64,000 bases of DNA, taken from Sphingobium wenxiniae. GTDB taxonomy: Bacteria > Pseudomonadota > Alphaproteobacteria > Sphingomonadales > Sphingomonadaceae. Numbering within the stretch: position 1 is the stretch's first letter; every line of letters begins with the position of its first letter. Below the pieces are notes generated by a model, which saw only the letters and a list, made by a program, of their open reading frames with translations, was not told the DNA's origin and did not search any database. Below, piece by piece: positions 7,125-15,736 of this stretch. The position numbers and the translations under genes are program-made. The stretch covers positions 1-64,000 of the forward strand of contig NZ_VLKK01000011.1 of assembly GCF_007830065.1 (NCBI RefSeq), read 5' to 3'.

Positions 7125-9161
7125 ATGACCCCAACCAAGCTACTCGTCGGTCAGATTATTGTCGTTTTCGCCATCGTCATCTTAGGCTTGTGGGCGGCGA
7201 CCCAATGGGCGGCATCGATGCTGGGTTATCAGGTGCAGTTGGGCGCGCCTTGGACGGTCGCATTCGATACGCCGATCTACCGCCCCTGGCAGCTCTTTCG
7301 CTGGTGGTATCATTACGAGGCCTATGCGCCGGAAGTGTTCGACAAGGCGGGAACGCTAGCTGGAGCCAGCGGCTTTCTCGGTTGCGCCTCGGCCATTGCC
7401 GGTTCGCTCTGGCGTGCCCGGCAAAAGCGCAATGTTACCACCTATGGCTCTTCCCGCTGGGCCAAGCGCTGGGAAATCGCCCGCGCCGGCTTGTTTCGCA
7501 ATGCGGGCGTGTTTCTCGGCCGTCATGGCAGCGAGTATCTACGCCACGACGGGCCGGAACATGTCATGGCATTTGCGCCGACCCGCTCGGGCAAGGGCGT
7601 CGGGCTTGTCGTTCCCTCGCTGCTGTCCTGGACCGGTAGCGTCGTCGTTCACGACATAAAGGGCGAAAACTGGACGCTGACGGCGGGATGGCGGGCGCGC
7701 TTTTCGCATTGCCTGCTGTTCAACCCGACGGATGCACGTTCGGCGCGTTACAATCCGCTGCTCGAGGTTCGACAAGGCCCGGACGAAGTGCGTGATGTCC
7801 AGAACATCGCCGATATCCTTGTCGATCCCGAAGGCGCGCTGGAACGGCGCTCGCATTGGGAAAAAACGTCCCATTCGCTGCTTGTCGGCGCGATCCTTCA
7901 TGTCCTCTATGCCGAGGAAGAAAAGACCCTCGCGCGCGTCGCCACCTTCCTGTCCGATCCGCAACGCTCGTTCGCGCATACGTTGCGCCGGATGATGGCG
8001 ACCAACCATCTCGGCACGAAGGAGCATCCGCAGGTCCATCCGGTCGTCGCCAGCGCTGCGCGCGAAGTCCTGAACAAGTCGGAGAACGAACGCAGCGGCG
8101 TCCTGTCGACGGCCATGTCGTTCCTGGGGCTATACCGCGATCCGATCGTGGCGCGGAACACCAGTTCATGTGACTGGCGCATTGCCGATCAGGTCGATGC
8201 GAAGTCCCCGGTATCGCTCTATCTCGTCATTCCGCCATCCGACATTAGCCGTACCAAGCCGTTGGTCCGTTTGGTGCTGAACCAGATCGGCCGCCGCCTC
8301 ACCGAGCGGCTCGAAGGCGACCCCAGGAAAAGCCGCAAGCATCAGCTGCTCATGATGTTGGACGAGTTTCCGGCATTGGGACGGCTCGACTTCTTCGAGA
8401 CGGCGCTGGCCTTCATGGCCGGCTACGGCATCCGGGCCTATCTGATCGCCCAGAGCCTCAACCAGATCAGCAAGGCCTATGGCGAGAACAACGCTATTCT
8501 CGATAATTGTCATGTCCGCATAGCGTTTTCATCCAATGATGAGCGCACAGCCAAGCGGATCAGCGATGCGCTTGGCACCGCGACCGAACTGCGCGCCCAG
8601 CGCAACTATGCCGGACACCGCCTCGCGCCATGGCTCAGCCATGTGATGGTGTCGCGTCAGGAGACCGCCCGCCCACTGCTGACACCGGGCGAGGTGATGC
8701 AACTGCCGCCTGCCGACGAACTGGTGCTCGTCTCAGGGCTCGCGCCGATCCGGGCGAAGAAGCTGCGCTATTACGAGGATCGCAATTTCACGTCGCGCGT
8801 GATGCCGCCGCCCGAACTTTCGGACGGCTACTGGCGCGATCGTCCCGCGCCGCGGCCCGACGACTGGAGCGGTCAGGTGCGCGGCTTACACGAAAAGCTG
8901 GCGGCCGAGGCCGAGGACGACGGTCTTGGTGAGGACGGGGAAGGCGGCTTGCAGCAGCAGCGCCATCCAGGACTTCCCGAAGAACAATCCGTCAAACCAA
9001 CCGACCGCACGCCGGAAGTTGCCCCCGGCGACGATAATGACAGCGATCCTGTTGCCGATCGGCGCGCCATGACCACGCTCAGCAATGTCGCACGCGCCGT
9101 CGCCGTCAACGAGGGCAAGGATCGCGGCGACCTGATTCCCAGCTTCGGAGGGGATCAGTGA
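7125..9161 (+). CDS. traG: TraG/VirD4-type coupling protein (island 1)
   Basis: A 678-residue type IV coupling protein. Two hydrophobic segments lie in the first 110 residues (IIVVFAIVILGLWAAT near 10-25; a second near 77-90), anchoring it in the inner membrane. Walker A (APTRSGKGVG) is at about 152 and Walker B (LLMMLDEFPALG) at about 407. The C-terminal 100 residues are acidic and poorly ordered. The family passes the relaxase-DNA complex to the secretion channel. It is closely similar in layout and motifs to the TraG of island 2 but longer at the C-terminus. It overlaps the next gene at TGATG. Confidence 0.92.
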   Translation: MTPTKLLVGQIIVVFAIVILGLWAATQWAASMLGYQVQLGAPWTVAFDTPIYRPWQLFRWWYHYEAYAPEVFDKAGTLAGASGFLGCASAIAGSLWRARQKRNVTTYGSSRWAKRWEIARAGLFRNAGVFLGRHGSEYLRHDGPEHVMAFAPTRSGKGVGLVVPSLLSWTGSVVVHDIKGENWTLTAGWRARFSHCLLFNPTDARSARYNPLLEVRQGPDEVRDVQNIADILVDPEGALERRSHWEKTSHSLLVGAILHVLYAEEEKTLARVATFLSDPQRSFAHTLRRMMATNHLGTKEHPQVHPVVASAAREVLNKSENERSGVLSTAMSFLGLYRDPIVARNTSSCDWRIADQVDAKSPVSLYLVIPPSDISRTKPLVRLVLNQIGRRLTERLEGDPRKSRKHQLLMMLDEFPALGRLDFFETALAFMAGYGIRAYLIAQSLNQISKAYGENNAILDNCHVRIAFSSNDERTAKRISDALGTATELRAQRNYAGHRLAPWLSHVMVSRQETARPLLTPGEVMQLPPADELVLVSGLAPIRAKKLRYYEDRNFTSRVMPPPELSDGYWRDRPAPRPDDWSGQVRGLHEKLAAEAEDDGLGEDGEGGLQQQRHPGLPEEQSVKPTDRTPEVAPGDDNDSDPVADRRAMTTLSNVARAVAVNEGKDRGDLIPSFGGDQ

Positions 9162-9571
9162 TGCTGAACCGCGACAAGGTCCGCTATCAACTCTTCCTCG
9201 AACCCCGGCTCGCAGAGCGGCTGGAAGAAATGGCAGCACAGCCGGGTGTGGCTCGCTCGGATATTTTGGTGGCCGCACTCGACGCCTGGCTTACCCGGCA
9301 GGGCAGTAATGAACTGGATGAACGGTTCGGTCCCCGGCTCGATCGGATGAGCTTGCAGATCGGTCGCCTTGGGCGCGACCTGCAGGTGTTGCTCGAAAGC
9401 CTGTCGGTCTTCGTCCATCAGCAATTCTGCCTCAACGCCCAGATCCCCGAGCCCGATGCAGCCGCCCGCGCCGTGGGCCGCGAGCGGTTCGACAGGTTCA
9501 TCGAACAAATCGGCCGCCAGATGGCTTCGGGCGCGAAGCCGCTGACACAAGCCAATGAGGTAGCCTCATGA
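9161..9571 (+). CDS. CopG-like protein of the trb cluster (island 1)
   Basis: A 136-residue protein, taken from the ATG at 9161 that overlaps the traG stop; a GTG three bases earlier is possible. The N-terminal 45 residues (RYQLFLEPRLAERLEEMAAQPGVARSDILVAALDAWL) have the strand-helix-helix pattern of ribbon-helix-helix DNA-binding proteins. The remainder is helical. A CopG-like gene between traG and trbB is a constant feature of this trb family and recurs in island 2. It probably represses or tunes the transfer operon (inference). The stop overlaps trbB by 4 bp. Confidence 0.8.
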   Translation: MLNRDKVRYQLFLEPRLAERLEEMAAQPGVARSDILVAALDAWLTRQGSNELDERFGPRLDRMSLQIGRLGRDLQVLLESLSVFVHQQFCLNAQIPEPDAAARAVGRERFDRFIEQIGRQMASGAKPLTQANEVAS

Positions 9572-10545
9572 GCGGGCCTGCCACTATCCAGGCGCAGGGC
9601 CGCCGGCGTGCAATGCTGCGCACTGCGATGGGGCCGGCCATCGGGGCGGCGCTCGCCGATGCGCAGGTCATCGAAATCATGGTCAACCCGGACGGCGTGC
9701 TGCGGCTTGACCGGTTGGGCGAAGGCCGCGTCGATACGGGCAACAGGCTCGAAGCGGCCGAGGCCGAACGCATCATCCGCCTGGTCGCCTCCCATGTCCG
9801 CGCCGAAGTTCATGGCAATGCACCGATCGTTTCAGCCGAGCTTCCGGAAGGCGGCGAACGGTTCGAAGGATTGTTGCCCCCAGTCGCGAGCGCGCCCTGC
9901 TTTTCGATCAGGAAGCCTGCCGCACGCATCCACCGGCTGCTCGACTATGTCGCCGACGGCATCATGCGCGCCGAAGTCGCACTGGCGCTGTCGATGGCGG
10001 TAGTCGAACGCAAGAACATCCTGGTTGCCGGCGGCACTTCGTCGGGCAAGACCACGCTGGCGAATGCGCTCTTGAACGAGATGGCCGCGCTCGATGAGCG
10101 GGTGATCCTGATCGAGGATACACGCGAACTGCAGTGCGCCGCGCCCGATACGGTGGCACTCAGAACGCGGGCGGGCGTCGTCAGCATGGCCGATCTGGTG
10201 CGCTCCACCCTGCGCCTGCGTCCCGACCGCATCATCGTCGGGGAAGTGCGGGGCGGGGAAGCACTCGACATGCTCAAAGCCTGGAATACAGGCCATCCCG
10301 GCGGCATCGCCACCGTCCACGCCAACAGCGCGCGCTCCGCGCTTTACCGCATCGAACAGCTCGTTTTGGAAAATGTCGTCACCGTTCCCCGGCGTCTGAT
10401 CGCCGAGGCCATCGACCTCGTCGTGTTCATTTCGGGAAGGGGCACCGGCCGCAAGGTCGAGAGTGTCGTCGAAGTGACCGGTCTCGATGCCGATGGTGAC
10501 TACGCCGTCACCGATCTCGCCATTCCCCCCAGCACAGGAGACTGA
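9568..10545 (+). CDS. trbB: TrbB, VirB11-type secretion ATPase (island 1)
   Basis: A 325-residue hexameric ATPase of the type IV secretion system. The Walker A is GGTSSGKT at about residue 155, followed by the Asp box ([10 protein letters not shown]), Walker B (IIVGEVRGGEALDM) and His box (GHPGGIATVHANS). All catalytic motifs are intact. It normally powers pilus assembly from the cytoplasmic face together with TrbE. In this copy trbE has been lost and the gene is followed directly by a deletion junction. Confidence 0.93.
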   Translation: MSGPATIQAQGRRRAMLRTAMGPAIGAALADAQVIEIMVNPDGVLRLDRLGEGRVDTGNRLEAAEAERIIRLVASHVRAEVHGNAPIVSAELPEGGERFEGLLPPVASAPCFSIRKPAARIHRLLDYVADGIMRAEVALALSMAVVERKNILVAGGTSSGKTTLANALLNEMAALDERVILIEDTRELQCAAPDTVALRTRAGVVSMADLVRSTLRLRPDRIIVGEVRGGEALDMLKAWNTGHPGGIATVHANSARSALYRIEQLVLENVVTVPRRLIAEAIDLVVFISGRGTGRKVESVVEVTGLDADGDYAVTDLAIPPSTGD

Positions 10546-10547
10546 AT

Positions 10548-10603
10548 ATGCACACCACCAATCCGTCCGCGCTTACGCGCCTGCCGCAGCGGCTCGTTCT
10601 TCC
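10548..10603 (+). pseudogene. trbC: Remnant of trbC start, upstream side of deletion junction
   Basis: An ATG 2 bp after trbB opens a frame reading MHTTNPSALTRLPQRLV followed by LPAAATLM, the basic and early hydrophobic part of a signal sequence, as expected for the pilin precursor TrbC. At about 10,604 the same DNA becomes trbF coding sequence in another frame, so the pilin is lost; the original frame runs on into nonsense until 10,739. Identification as trbC rests on position directly after trbB and on the signal-like residues. Confidence 0.5.
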
Positions 10604-11443
10604 CGCCGCAGCCACGCTTATGGGCAGACGCCCGCACCCGAGACGCCCTATCAGCGCGCCGGCCAGCTCTGGGACGAGCGGATCGGCTCGGCGCGCGTCC
10701 AGGCGAGGAACTGGCGGCTCGTCGCATTCTCCTGTCTAGGGCTGACGGGCGTCCTGATCGCATCGAATGTCTGGCAGTCGATGCAGGCCCGGGTCGCGCC
10801 TTATGTGGTTGAGGTTGATCGCCTGGGTGAAGCGCGCAGCGTCGCGCCGGCGATCCAGAACTACAAGCCGACCGACGGGCAGGTCGCGTGGCATCTGGCC
10901 CGGTTTATCTCCAATGTGCGTTCGGTCTCGACCGATCCGGTGCTGGTGAAGACCAACTGGCTGGACGCCTATGACTTCGCCACCGACCGGGCAGCGACGT
11001 TCCTCAACGAATATGCGCGCTCCAACGATCCTTTTGCCGGGATCGGTCAGCGCAGCGTCTCGGTGCAGGTGACGAGCGTCGTGCGTGCCTCGGGCAACAG
11101 CTTTCAGGTCAAATGGACCGAGAGCATTTTCGAGCGTGGCAGCCTGGCTCGAACCGAACACTGGACCGCTATGCTGACCGTCGTGATGCGGCCGCCCAAA
11201 ACGGCCGATGCGCTGCGCAAGAACCCGCTCGGTCTGTTCGTCAACGCGATCGACTGGGCGCGTGAACTGGAAGGCGCGCCGACCACAAAGCCCGCAGATG
11301 AAAGGCCACCTTCGACGCCGACAAGCCTTCCGCAGCCCGTAATCGCTCCGGAGAGCATCGAACCACTGCCGGCTCTGCCTGCGCCTGCGAACTCCGCCCC
11401 GCCCGATGCCGCGACTTCCGATCAGAAAGGAACCAATCCATGA
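10604..11443 (+). pseudogene. trbF: TrbF, start codon lost at deletion junction
   Basis: From 10,604 the frame reads RRSHAYGQTPAPETPYQRAG and continues as TrbF: a membrane segment (LVAFSCLGLTGVLIASNV), then the VirB8-like periplasmic domain (VAPYVVEVDRLGEA; WTESIFERG), and a Pro-rich tail. Between the trbB stop and the conserved part this frame has no ATG, GTG or TTG; the only ATG lies 58 bases inside trbB. The natural start has been removed with trbC-trbL. Translation might still occur from the trbB-internal ATG or by reinitiation, so some product cannot be excluded. Confidence 0.75.
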
Positions 11444-12402
11444 CGCGTCTGCTGTTCGTATCGGCCTCCGCGCTGGCGCTTGCTGCCTGCGCAGGCAAGG
11501 CCCCGCCGCCCGCGATCCACTATGACGCCGCTGATTTTCGTCCGGCTGTTGAGGAGGCCGAACCGGCGAAGCCGGTCGAGATCGTCGAGACGCCCGTGCC
11601 GCTTCCGCTTCCCGGTCAGCTTCAGCCGCCGCCATCGGTGAAGCCGGAGGTCGGTCCACCGACCGCGCGCGTCGATGCCGCAAACCGTGCAGCGACAAAG
11701 GAGCCGAGCAGTTCGGGCTATATCAATGCGGTGCAGGTCTATCCCTGGACCGAGGGCGCACTCTACCGTCTTTATGCCGCGCCCGAGCGCGTCAGCGACA
11801 TTGCCTTGCAGCCCGGCGAGAAACTGGTGGCGGTATCGGCGGGCGATACGGTGCGCTGGATCATCGGCGATACCACCAGCGGCGCGGGCGAGGGTGCCCG
11901 TGTGCATGTGCTGGTCAAACCCTTCGCACCCGGCCTTGCCACGAACATGGTCATCACCACCGACCGGCGCGCCTATCATCTCGCGCTCGAAAGCACCGAT
12001 GCCACATCGATGGCAGCGATCAGCTGGACCTACCCGCAGGACCGGCTTGTAGTGTTGCGACGGCAGGATGCCCGCGCCGAGCAGGCGAGGCCCGTCGCCG
12101 AGAATGTCGCGCTGACCGATCTGCACTTCCGATACGCGATATCGGGCGACGATCCACCCTGGCGCCCGCTGCGCGCATGGGATGACGGGAACAAGGTCTA
12201 TATCGAGTTTCCCGCACGGCTCGATCAGGGCGAGGCGCCGCCGCTCTTCGTGGTCGGGCCGCTGGGCGACAACCAGCTCGTCAATTACCGGGTGAGCGGC
12301 AACCATTACATTGTCGATCGTCTGTTCGCGGCGGCCGAATTGCGGCTTGGCGAAGACCCGCAGCAGGTGGTGCGGGTCAGCCGGACGGACGGGAGGCAGT
12401 AA
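11440..12402 (+). CDS. trbG: TrbG, VirB9-type outer-membrane-associated channel protein
   Basis: A 320-residue protein starting MTRLLFVSASALALAACAG, with a lipobox-like LAAC placing the lipidated Cys at residue 17. A Pro-rich linker (about 25-80) is followed by the VirB9/TrbG beta-domain (VYPWTEGALYRLYAAPERVSDIALQPGE; ALAT-like repeats) to the C-terminus (VNYRVSGNHYIVDRLF). In an intact system it forms the outer-membrane core complex with TrbI and TrbH-type proteins. It overlaps trbF by 4 bp and trbI by 1 bp. The reading frame is intact, although the operon around it is broken. Confidence 0.9.
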   Translation: MTRLLFVSASALALAACAGKAPPPAIHYDAADFRPAVEEAEPAKPVEIVETPVPLPLPGQLQPPPSVKPEVGPPTARVDAANRAATKEPSSSGYINAVQVYPWTEGALYRLYAAPERVSDIALQPGEKLVAVSAGDTVRWIIGDTTSGAGEGARVHVLVKPFAPGLATNMVITTDRRAYHLALESTDATSMAAISWTYPQDRLVVLRRQDARAEQARPVAENVALTDLHFRYAISGDDPPWRPLRAWDDGNKVYIEFPARLDQGEAPPLFVVGPLGDNQLVNYRVSGNHYIVDRLFAAAELRLGEDPQQVVRVSRTDGRQ

Positions 12403-13673
12403 TGGCCGAGCCCGTCGAACCCCATAATCCCGAGACCCAGACGTCACAGCCGCCGCCCAAGGCCGCCCCCGAAACGCTGACACTTCGAGCGTCGCCGCGC
12501 CGTGTCGTGCGTTTCCGCCGCGGCGTCATTATCGGCGGCGCGGCCGCTGGTGCGCTCGCCATTGCCGGCGTGGCCTGGATGGCGCTCGGGCCGAAGACGG
12601 TCGGGATTGTGAGCGGCGATGAGAGCAAGGCGATCACCGAACGTCATACGCCCGCCGACGAGGTGATGAATCTTCCCGGCGACTACAGCAAAGTGACTTC
12701 CGAGACGCCGATCCTGGGCGCGCCCTTGCCTGGCGATCTGGGCGGACCGATCCTCGAACGCCAGCGCGAGCTTGGCCTCGAACCGGGAAGCACCGCGGCC
12801 ATGACGCCCGCAGAACAGGCGGCCGAAGCCGAGCGCCAGCGCATCGCCGCGCAGGCGAGGCAGGCGCGCGAAGCGGACGTGATGATACGGTCCGCAAGCG
12901 GCTCGCCGGCGGCCTCGATTGCGTCGGCATTGGGAAGCGCGCCCACACCGTCAGTACCGGGCACAGACGAAACCGGACGATCGGACGGCGGCCGCGTGGC
13001 CCTCGATCCGGGCCGCGATCAGAACAACCAGCAACGCAAACTCGATTTTCTCGGCCAGCAGATTGCAGGCGGCGTGACGAACGCCCATGCACTCCAGACC
13101 CCGGCTTCGCCCTATGAGTTGATGGCGGGCAGCGTCATCGCCGCCAGCTTGCTGACCGGGCTCAACTCCGATCTACCGGGCATGGTCATCGCGCAAGTCA
13201 CCGAGAATGTGTTCGATACCGTGACCGGCCGGACCTTGCTGATCCCGCAGGGCGCGCGTCTGATCGGCAGCTATGACAGTGTCGTCGCTTTCGGTCAGCG
13301 CCGCGCGCTGCTCGTCTGGCAGCGTATCATCCTTCCCGATGGTTCATCGATCCGGATCGACAATCTGCCCGCCACCGATGCCGCCGGTTATGCCGGGCTT
13401 GAAGATAAGGTCGACTTTCATAGCTGGCAATTGCTCAAGGGTGTCGGGCTTTCGACCCTGCTTGGCTTCGGCACCGAATTGTCGATCGGCGACGATGAAA
13501 GTGATCTCGTCCGCGCCATTCGCCAGTCATCCCAGCAGTCCGCTGCCCAGGCCGGGCAGCAGATCGTCAGCAAGAACCTCAACCTCCAGCCAACCATCAC
13601 CGTCCGCCCCGGATGGCCGCTGCGCGTCCTCGTTCACAAGGATCTGACGCTTCGGCCGTGGGGCGGGCGCTGA
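12402..13673 (+). CDS. trbI: TrbI, VirB10-type channel scaffold
   Basis: A 423-residue protein with a cytoplasmic N-terminus of about 45 residues, one membrane segment (GVIIGGAAAGALAIAGVAWMAL, about 44-65), a long Gln/Ala/Glu-rich periplasmic linker, and a C-terminal VirB10 domain (MAGSVIAASLLTGLNSDLPGMV; TLLIPQGARLIGSYDS; RVLVHKDLTLRPW). It spans both membranes in assembled systems. It is intact and followed 15 bp later by the DUF2274 gene with a strong ribosome site. Confidence 0.92.
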   Translation: MAEPVEPHNPETQTSQPPPKAAPETLTLRASPRRVVRFRRGVIIGGAAAGALAIAGVAWMALGPKTVGIVSGDESKAITERHTPADEVMNLPGDYSKVTSETPILGAPLPGDLGGPILERQRELGLEPGSTAAMTPAEQAAEAERQRIAAQARQAREADVMIRSASGSPAASIASALGSAPTPSVPGTDETGRSDGGRVALDPGRDQNNQQRKLDFLGQQIAGGVTNAHALQTPASPYELMAGSVIAASLLTGLNSDLPGMVIAQVTENVFDTVTGRTLLIPQGARLIGSYDSVVAFGQRRALLVWQRIILPDGSSIRIDNLPATDAAGYAGLEDKVDFHSWQLLKGVGLSTLLGFGTELSIGDDESDLVRAIRQSSQQSAAQAGQQIVSKNLNLQPTITVRPGWPLRVLVHKDLTLRPWGGR

Positions 13674-13688
13674 CAAGGAGACACACCC

Positions 13689-13910
13689 ATGCTCAAGCTC
13701 GACAAACTGCCCGACCGCACGCCGGTCAAGATTTCCATCACCGTGATGCCCGATCTGGCTCACACGCTCGCCGACTACGCTGCGATCTACGCCCGGATCT
13801 ATGGCGAGAAGGCCGAAGTTCCCGATCTCATACCCGCCATGCTCGAAAGCTTCCTTGCCAGCGACCGGGCCTTTGCCAAGGCGCGCAAGGAACAGGCGGG
13901 GGAGGGCTAG
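13689..13910 (+). CDS. DUF2274 protein
   Basis: A 73-residue soluble protein (MLKLDKLPDRTPVKIS...) matching DUF2274, a small family found immediately after trbI in this type of conjugation cluster. The pattern of two short strands and two helices could be a ribbon-helix-helix-like fold. The ribosome site AAGGAGA is well placed. Function is unknown; the invariable linkage to trbI suggests a role in transfer regulation. Confidence 0.8.
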   Translation: MLKLDKLPDRTPVKISITVMPDLAHTLADYAAIYARIYGEKAEVPDLIPAMLESFLASDRAFAKARKEQAGEG

Positions 13911-13913
13911 GCC

Positions 13914-14222
13914 ATGTCCGTCATCGGTATCTTCAAGCCCTCGAAGGAGGGGGGCTGGGAAGGCAATCTACGCACGCTTGGCATCAACGAGCGGCTGCGG
14001 CTCGTACCCAATGACGATCGCTCATCCGACGATGCGCCCGCCTTTCGCGTGATGCTCGGCCGGCAGCGGATCGGCGACGCCTGGGAAGCCTGCACCAAGG
14101 ACGAGAGAGCGCGCGACTATCTGCGGCTGCGTCTTGATGATCCCGGCTTTGCGCGCCCGATGACCGCTGCGCTGTTTCCCGACGATGACGGCGCGTCGGC
14201 GCGGCTGATGTGGCGGCGCTGA
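13914..14222 (+). CDS. DUF736 protein (island 1 copy)
   Basis: A 102-residue protein beginning MSVIGIFKPSKEGGWEGNLRTLGI. The IGxF-K-GG-W-G-I-T-L start and the later DYLRLRLDDPGFARPMTAALF block are the DUF736 signature. It is a small beta-rich protein very common on alphaproteobacterial conjugative elements. It lies 3 bp after the DUF2274 stop. Two other DUF736 genes are present in island 2. Function is unestablished. Confidence 0.82.
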   Translation: MSVIGIFKPSKEGGWEGNLRTLGINERLRLVPNDDRSSDDAPAFRVMLGRQRIGDAWEACTKDERARDYLRLRLDDPGFARPMTAALFPDDDGASARLMWRR

Positions 14223-14234
14223 CGGGGCCGAGCG

Positions 14235-14579
14235 ATGAGCCAGGCGAACGAGCATATCCTGACCGTTACCGAAGCCGCCCGGCTGCTTAAGGTTCATCCC
14301 AATACGGTTCGCAATCTCATCAAGGCGGGCACCATCCCGGCCGGGCGTGTCGGGCGCCAATGGCGCTTCGTGGAGGCCGAGCTTGTCGCCTGGATTCGCT
14401 CCGGCTATCCTGATGCCGCACAGACGCAGCCGGGTGCCTCACGAAAGGAGGCAATATGGCACTCTGGAAACGTGCATCGAAATACTATGTCGAGTTCACA
14501 GCACCGGACGGAACGAGAGTTAGACGCTCTACTGGAACGTCCGACAGGCGGAAGGCCGAGGAATATCACGACCGGTTGA
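14235..14579 (+). CDS. Excisionase-like helix-turn-helix protein
   Basis: A 114-residue protein whose first 60 residues (LTVTEAARLLKVHPNTVRNLIKAGTIPAGRVGRQWRF) form the MerR/excisionase-type winged helix of recombination directionality factors. The position directly before the integrase supports that role. The frame runs 124 bp into the integrase gene; residues after about 70 are low-complexity and probably not functional. A single base change could have extended it. Confidence 0.75.
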   Translation: MSQANEHILTVTEAARLLKVHPNTVRNLIKAGTIPAGRVGRQWRFVEAELVAWIRSGYPDAAQTQPGASRKEAIWHSGNVHRNTMSSSQHRTERELDALLERPTGGRPRNITTG

Positions 14580-15529
14580 AAGCCGAGCTGTGGGAAGCGA
14601 GCCGACTGAAGCAGAAGCCGAAGCGGACATGGGACGAAGCGGCTTTGCGGTGGCTGAAGGAGAAGGCGCACAAGAAGTCCCGCAGGGACGATGTGCAACG
14701 CATCCGCTGGTTCACCACCCATCTTCGCGGCAAACTGCTCGACGAGGTGAGCCGGGACATGATCGACCGGTTGCTGACGACCCGCTTGCCCAAGGCGACC
14801 GACGCCACGCGGAACCGATACATGGCGCTCATTCGCGCCATCTTCCGCAAGGCCCAGCGCGAATGGGAGTGGATCGATCACATACCGGCGTTCAAGGCCT
14901 ATGGCGAGGGCAGCAAGGTCCGCGTGCGGCATCTGACGCACGAACAGGCCGAAGCCCTGCTGGAAGCCTTGCCCGATCACCAGCGTGAAGTGGTGCTGTT
15001 CGCCCTGACGACGGGGCTGCGGCAGGGCAACATTCTCGGTCTGACATGGGACAGGGTCGATATGGCCCGCCGCATGGCCACGATCGGGCATGGCGACACG
15101 AAGAACGGCAGCGCGCTCGGCGTTCCGCTCAACGAGGTCGCGCTGGCCGTGCTGCAACGCCAATGGGGCAAGCATCCGACCCATGTGTTCACCTATCGGG
15201 GCAGTCCGCTCCGTTCGGCGAACACGCGCAAATGGCGTGCGGCGTTGAAGGCTTGCGGGATCGAGGATTTCCGCTGGCACGATCTGCGGCACACATGGGC
15301 GAGCTGGCTGCGGCAGAATGATGTGCCCACCTGGGTGCTTCAGGAGCTGGGGGGCTGGAAGTCGGAATCGATGGTGCGGCGCTATGCGCACATGTCGGTG
15401 AAGCACTTGCAGCCCTATTCCGACTTGCTGATTAACGTGCCCCAACTGGAAAGCACGGTAATCCGCGAAACGGAACGGCACAAAACCACCCCCAGTGGCC
15501 CCTATGGGCACCTGCGTGTGGTCAAGTAA
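14456..15529 (+). CDS. int: Tyrosine recombinase (integrase) of island 1
   Basis: A 357-residue phage-type integrase. It has an N-terminal arm-binding region (KYYVEFTAPDGTRVRRSTGT), a core-binding domain (about 55-155), and a catalytic domain with Arg in TTGLRQGN (about 183), HDLRHTWAS (about 280-288) and the nucleophile Tyr in VRRYAHMS (about 311). The start is set by AAAGGAGG at 14444-14451. The stop lies 14 bp from the 3' end of tRNA-Lys, the standard arrangement for integration into a tRNA gene. The gene appears intact. Confidence 0.93.
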   Translation: MALWKRASKYYVEFTAPDGTRVRRSTGTSDRRKAEEYHDRLKAELWEASRLKQKPKRTWDEAALRWLKEKAHKKSRRDDVQRIRWFTTHLRGKLLDEVSRDMIDRLLTTRLPKATDATRNRYMALIRAIFRKAQREWEWIDHIPAFKAYGEGSKVRVRHLTHEQAEALLEALPDHQREVVLFALTTGLRQGNILGLTWDRVDMARRMATIGHGDTKNGSALGVPLNEVALAVLQRQWGKHPTHVFTYRGSPLRSANTRKWRAALKACGIEDFRWHDLRHTWASWLRQNDVPTWVLQELGGWKSESMVRRYAHMSVKHLQPYSDLLINVPQLESTVIRETERHKTTPSGPYGHLRVVK

Positions 15530-15543
15530 GTAACTGAAAATAT

Positions 15544-15619
<76 letters not shown>

Positions 15620-15714
15620 ACATCATTTTGGGAGCGCCTTGGTGAGCCACCCCGTCTTGAGGTCGGCCGGTTAGCATGATCCTCAACGCTTGCAAATATA
15701 AAATGATGCGTGTC

Positions 15715-15735
15715 GAAAAAAATCCCGCCGGCGGC
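15715..15735 (-). terminator. Candidate terminator after rodA
   Basis: Immediately after the rodA stop, on the minus strand, a short GC-rich self-complementary segment (CCGCCGGCGG) is followed by a run of seven T. The stem is short, so it is a weak candidate; its position at the end of the rod operon supports it. Confidence 0.45.
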
Positions 15736-15736
15736 T

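Larger units (their letters stand above)
1..15543. mobile_element. Island 1: defective integrative element at tRNA-Lys (left end outside window)
   Basis: The block is bounded on the right by tRNA-Lys(CUU), whose 3' end faces it, with a tyrosine recombinase gene 14 bp away and an excisionase-like gene before that. It contains a TA pair, a trb-type conjugation cluster and insertion-sequence DNA, as expected of an integrative conjugative element. The conjugation cluster has lost trbC (most), trbD, trbE, trbJ, trbL and the trbF start, and no relaxase gene is visible, so it is probably not self-transmissible. No second copy of the tRNA 3' end was found by eye to the left, so the left boundary lies beyond the window or has been lost. 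Confidence 0.75.

Noticed and set aside
6797..7134. Small frames on both strands between the zeta antitoxin and traG
   Set aside because: Inconsistent codon use and no family features; the spacer is better explained by regulatory sequence.
1..15543. Left attachment repeat of island 1 (second copy of the tRNA-Lys 3' end)
   Set aside because: Looked for GGACGCACTAGGGCTCG by eye and found none; a computed search would be needed to be certain.
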